41,705 nt of DNA, from the NCBI GenBank assembly GCA_017962825.1, contig JAGCUO010000122.1, positions 1-41,705 of the forward strand, given 5' to 3'. Shown piece after piece: positions 40,875 through 41,705 of the stretch; positions within the stretch are counted from its first letter, which is position 1; each line of letters starts with the position of its first letter. The notes below the pieces were generated by a model that saw only the letters and a program-made list of their open reading frames with translations, was not told the origin of the DNA and did no database searches. The position numbers and the translations under genes were made by a program. The DNA comes from Lachnospiraceae bacterium (GTDB taxonomy: Bacteria; Bacillota; Clostridia; Lachnospirales; Lachnospiraceae).

Positions 40875-41525
40875 CTATTCAGTATATTCATCCAATGATC
40901 TGATGACTCTTACATCGTCCAGCACAACCTTCTCTTTTCTTGCCAGATAGATTGGAGTGATTCCTAAATTCTTCACCGGTTCAACATCGGAAGTAATGGA
41001 GTCTCCAATATGCACTGCCTCTTCCGGTCTTACCCCGGCAATTTCCATCGCTTTTTCGAATATTGATCTATGTGGTTTACATGCTTTTACGGTTTCAGCG
41101 GAAATAATCCCTGCCGGATTAAGTTCCTTTATCCGCATTGACTCATCCAAATACTTCATATCATCGTTAGAAATGATGTAAATAGGTTTCTTAACCCTTT
41201 CAAAAAAAGGCTTAACATCCTCGAATAGTGGCGCATAAACCCATATTTTTTGCCAGACCTCATGCATGTATTGCAAATCTCCTTTAAGGCCATAGTGTTT
41301 GCAGCAAAAAGAAAGGATTCTATCAACCTTTTCATCATTAAGAATAAATTCATCACCAAAACAGGTTGATTCGATTTCTTTGACTTTTCTCCATACAGCA
41401 CCCAATACATCCTCGGGCGTCTTTATATCACTGTGCTCAATAAAGTACTTAACCAATTCTCTTGTATAAGGTTCGTCCTCACGGACCATCGTGCCCGTGT
41501 AATCCATAAAAATCGCTTTTATCAT
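40875..41525 (-). CDS. HAD-superfamily hydrolase with DYTGT motif I
   Basis: A 216-residue HAD protein. Motif I is FMDYTGTM, again lacking the second Asp; motif II is IYIISNDD, lysine in ACKPHRSIF and motif IV HIGDSITSDV. The ATG at 41525 (MIKAIFMDY) has GAGG 9 bases upstream and is preferred to one five codons earlier. Substrate unknown. Upstream, 41541-41705 shows no gene or signal that I can support. Confidence 0.87.
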   Translation of the reverse strand: MIKAIFMDYTGTMVREDEPYTRELVKYFIEHSDIKTPEDVLGAVWRKVKEIESTCFGDEFILNDEKVDRILSFCCKHYGLKGDLQYMHEVWQKIWVYAPLFEDVKPFFERVKKPIYIISNDDMKYLDESMRIKELNPAGIISAETVKACKPHRSIFEKAMEIAGVRPEEAVHIGDSITSDVEPVKNLGITPIYLARKEKVVLDDVRVIRSLDEYTE

Positions 41526-41705
41526 CCTTCTGATCCTCATTTTCCTTGGACCGTTTTACTGAAATATATTGCTACTTTATAAGTGGTAGAAATGGTAACC
41601 TCCAGTTATACATCTACCATCCGGTTATCTAAGCTACAATAATGGTGGGTAATGGACTGACGACGAATTATATTGGACTCCCACGTCCGTCTCGGAAACC
41701 GTCAT

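Noticed and set aside
41541-41705. Partial gene entering from the right edge on the minus strand
   Set aside because: A short frame ends near 41634, but it is too short to judge and shows no motif.

Overview
The window looks like chromosomal DNA of an anaerobic, low-to-moderate-GC Firmicute, most likely a Lachnospiraceae-type Clostridium. The supporting signs are strong AGGAGG-type ribosome binding sites, lipoprotein signal peptides, small ferredoxin-type sulfite reductase, a class II aldolase, DUF4418/DUF3021/DUF3810 families and an iron-only-hydrogenase-like sensor fused to GGDEF/EAL. Taxonomy is inferred by eye, without any search. All recognised genes but one (34921-36081) lie on the minus strand.

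Region 1 (1-19650) is a sulfur-acquisition island. Reading in the direction of transcription: (a) 19545-17240, a DUF4418 membrane protein with a FtsX/LolD-type ABC system; (b) 17006-12071, two tandem proteins that resemble the sulfinate desulfinase DszB, then a lipoprotein, permease and ATPase of a sulfonate/taurine-type importer; (c) 11914-7398, a second importer (CysA-like ATPase, SsuC-like permease, lipoprotein) ending in an arylsulfotransferase-family protein without a signal peptide; (d) 7280 to the left edge, a ten-gene operon with metY, a sulfite reductase, a TusA-like protein, a ThiS-like carrier ending in GGGC, a ThiF/MoeB-like activating enzyme, a JAMM protease, and then a FecBCD-type importer wrapped around a Met8-like siroheme synthase. 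Together these suggest import of organosulfur compounds, release of sulfite, reduction to sulfide, loading of sulfur on a carrier as thiocarboxylate, and homocysteine synthesis by MetY, all without oxygen or free PAPS chemistry. A shared dyad of the form ATA(G/C)-N7-(C/T)TAT lies before each of the four operons and could be the site of one LysR-type regulator that is not in the window.

Region 2 (19655-27613) holds a GT-C-like membrane glycosyltransferase, an uncharacterised protein pair with a CDGC motif and a four-cysteine cluster, fructose-bisphosphate aldolase, a long 33-bp hairpin element, an acyl-CoA thioesterase, a LUD-domain protein and a large hydrogenase-like/GGDEF/EAL fusion.

Region 3 (27662-41525) is a patchwork of small accessory enzymes: three HAD proteins with unusual motif I, a nucleotidase-like HAD protein, two P-loop kinases, NUDIX, HD, nitrilase, peptidase S51, methyltransferase and GNAT proteins. 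It includes two compact self-regulated units: a TetR/hydrolase operon with twin operators over a near-consensus promoter, and a serine hydrolase/LytTR/DUF3021 operon preceded by 21-bp-spaced direct repeats. A 73-bp tandem hairpin array fills 37612-37928. No rRNA, tRNA, CRISPR array or intact transposase was seen.
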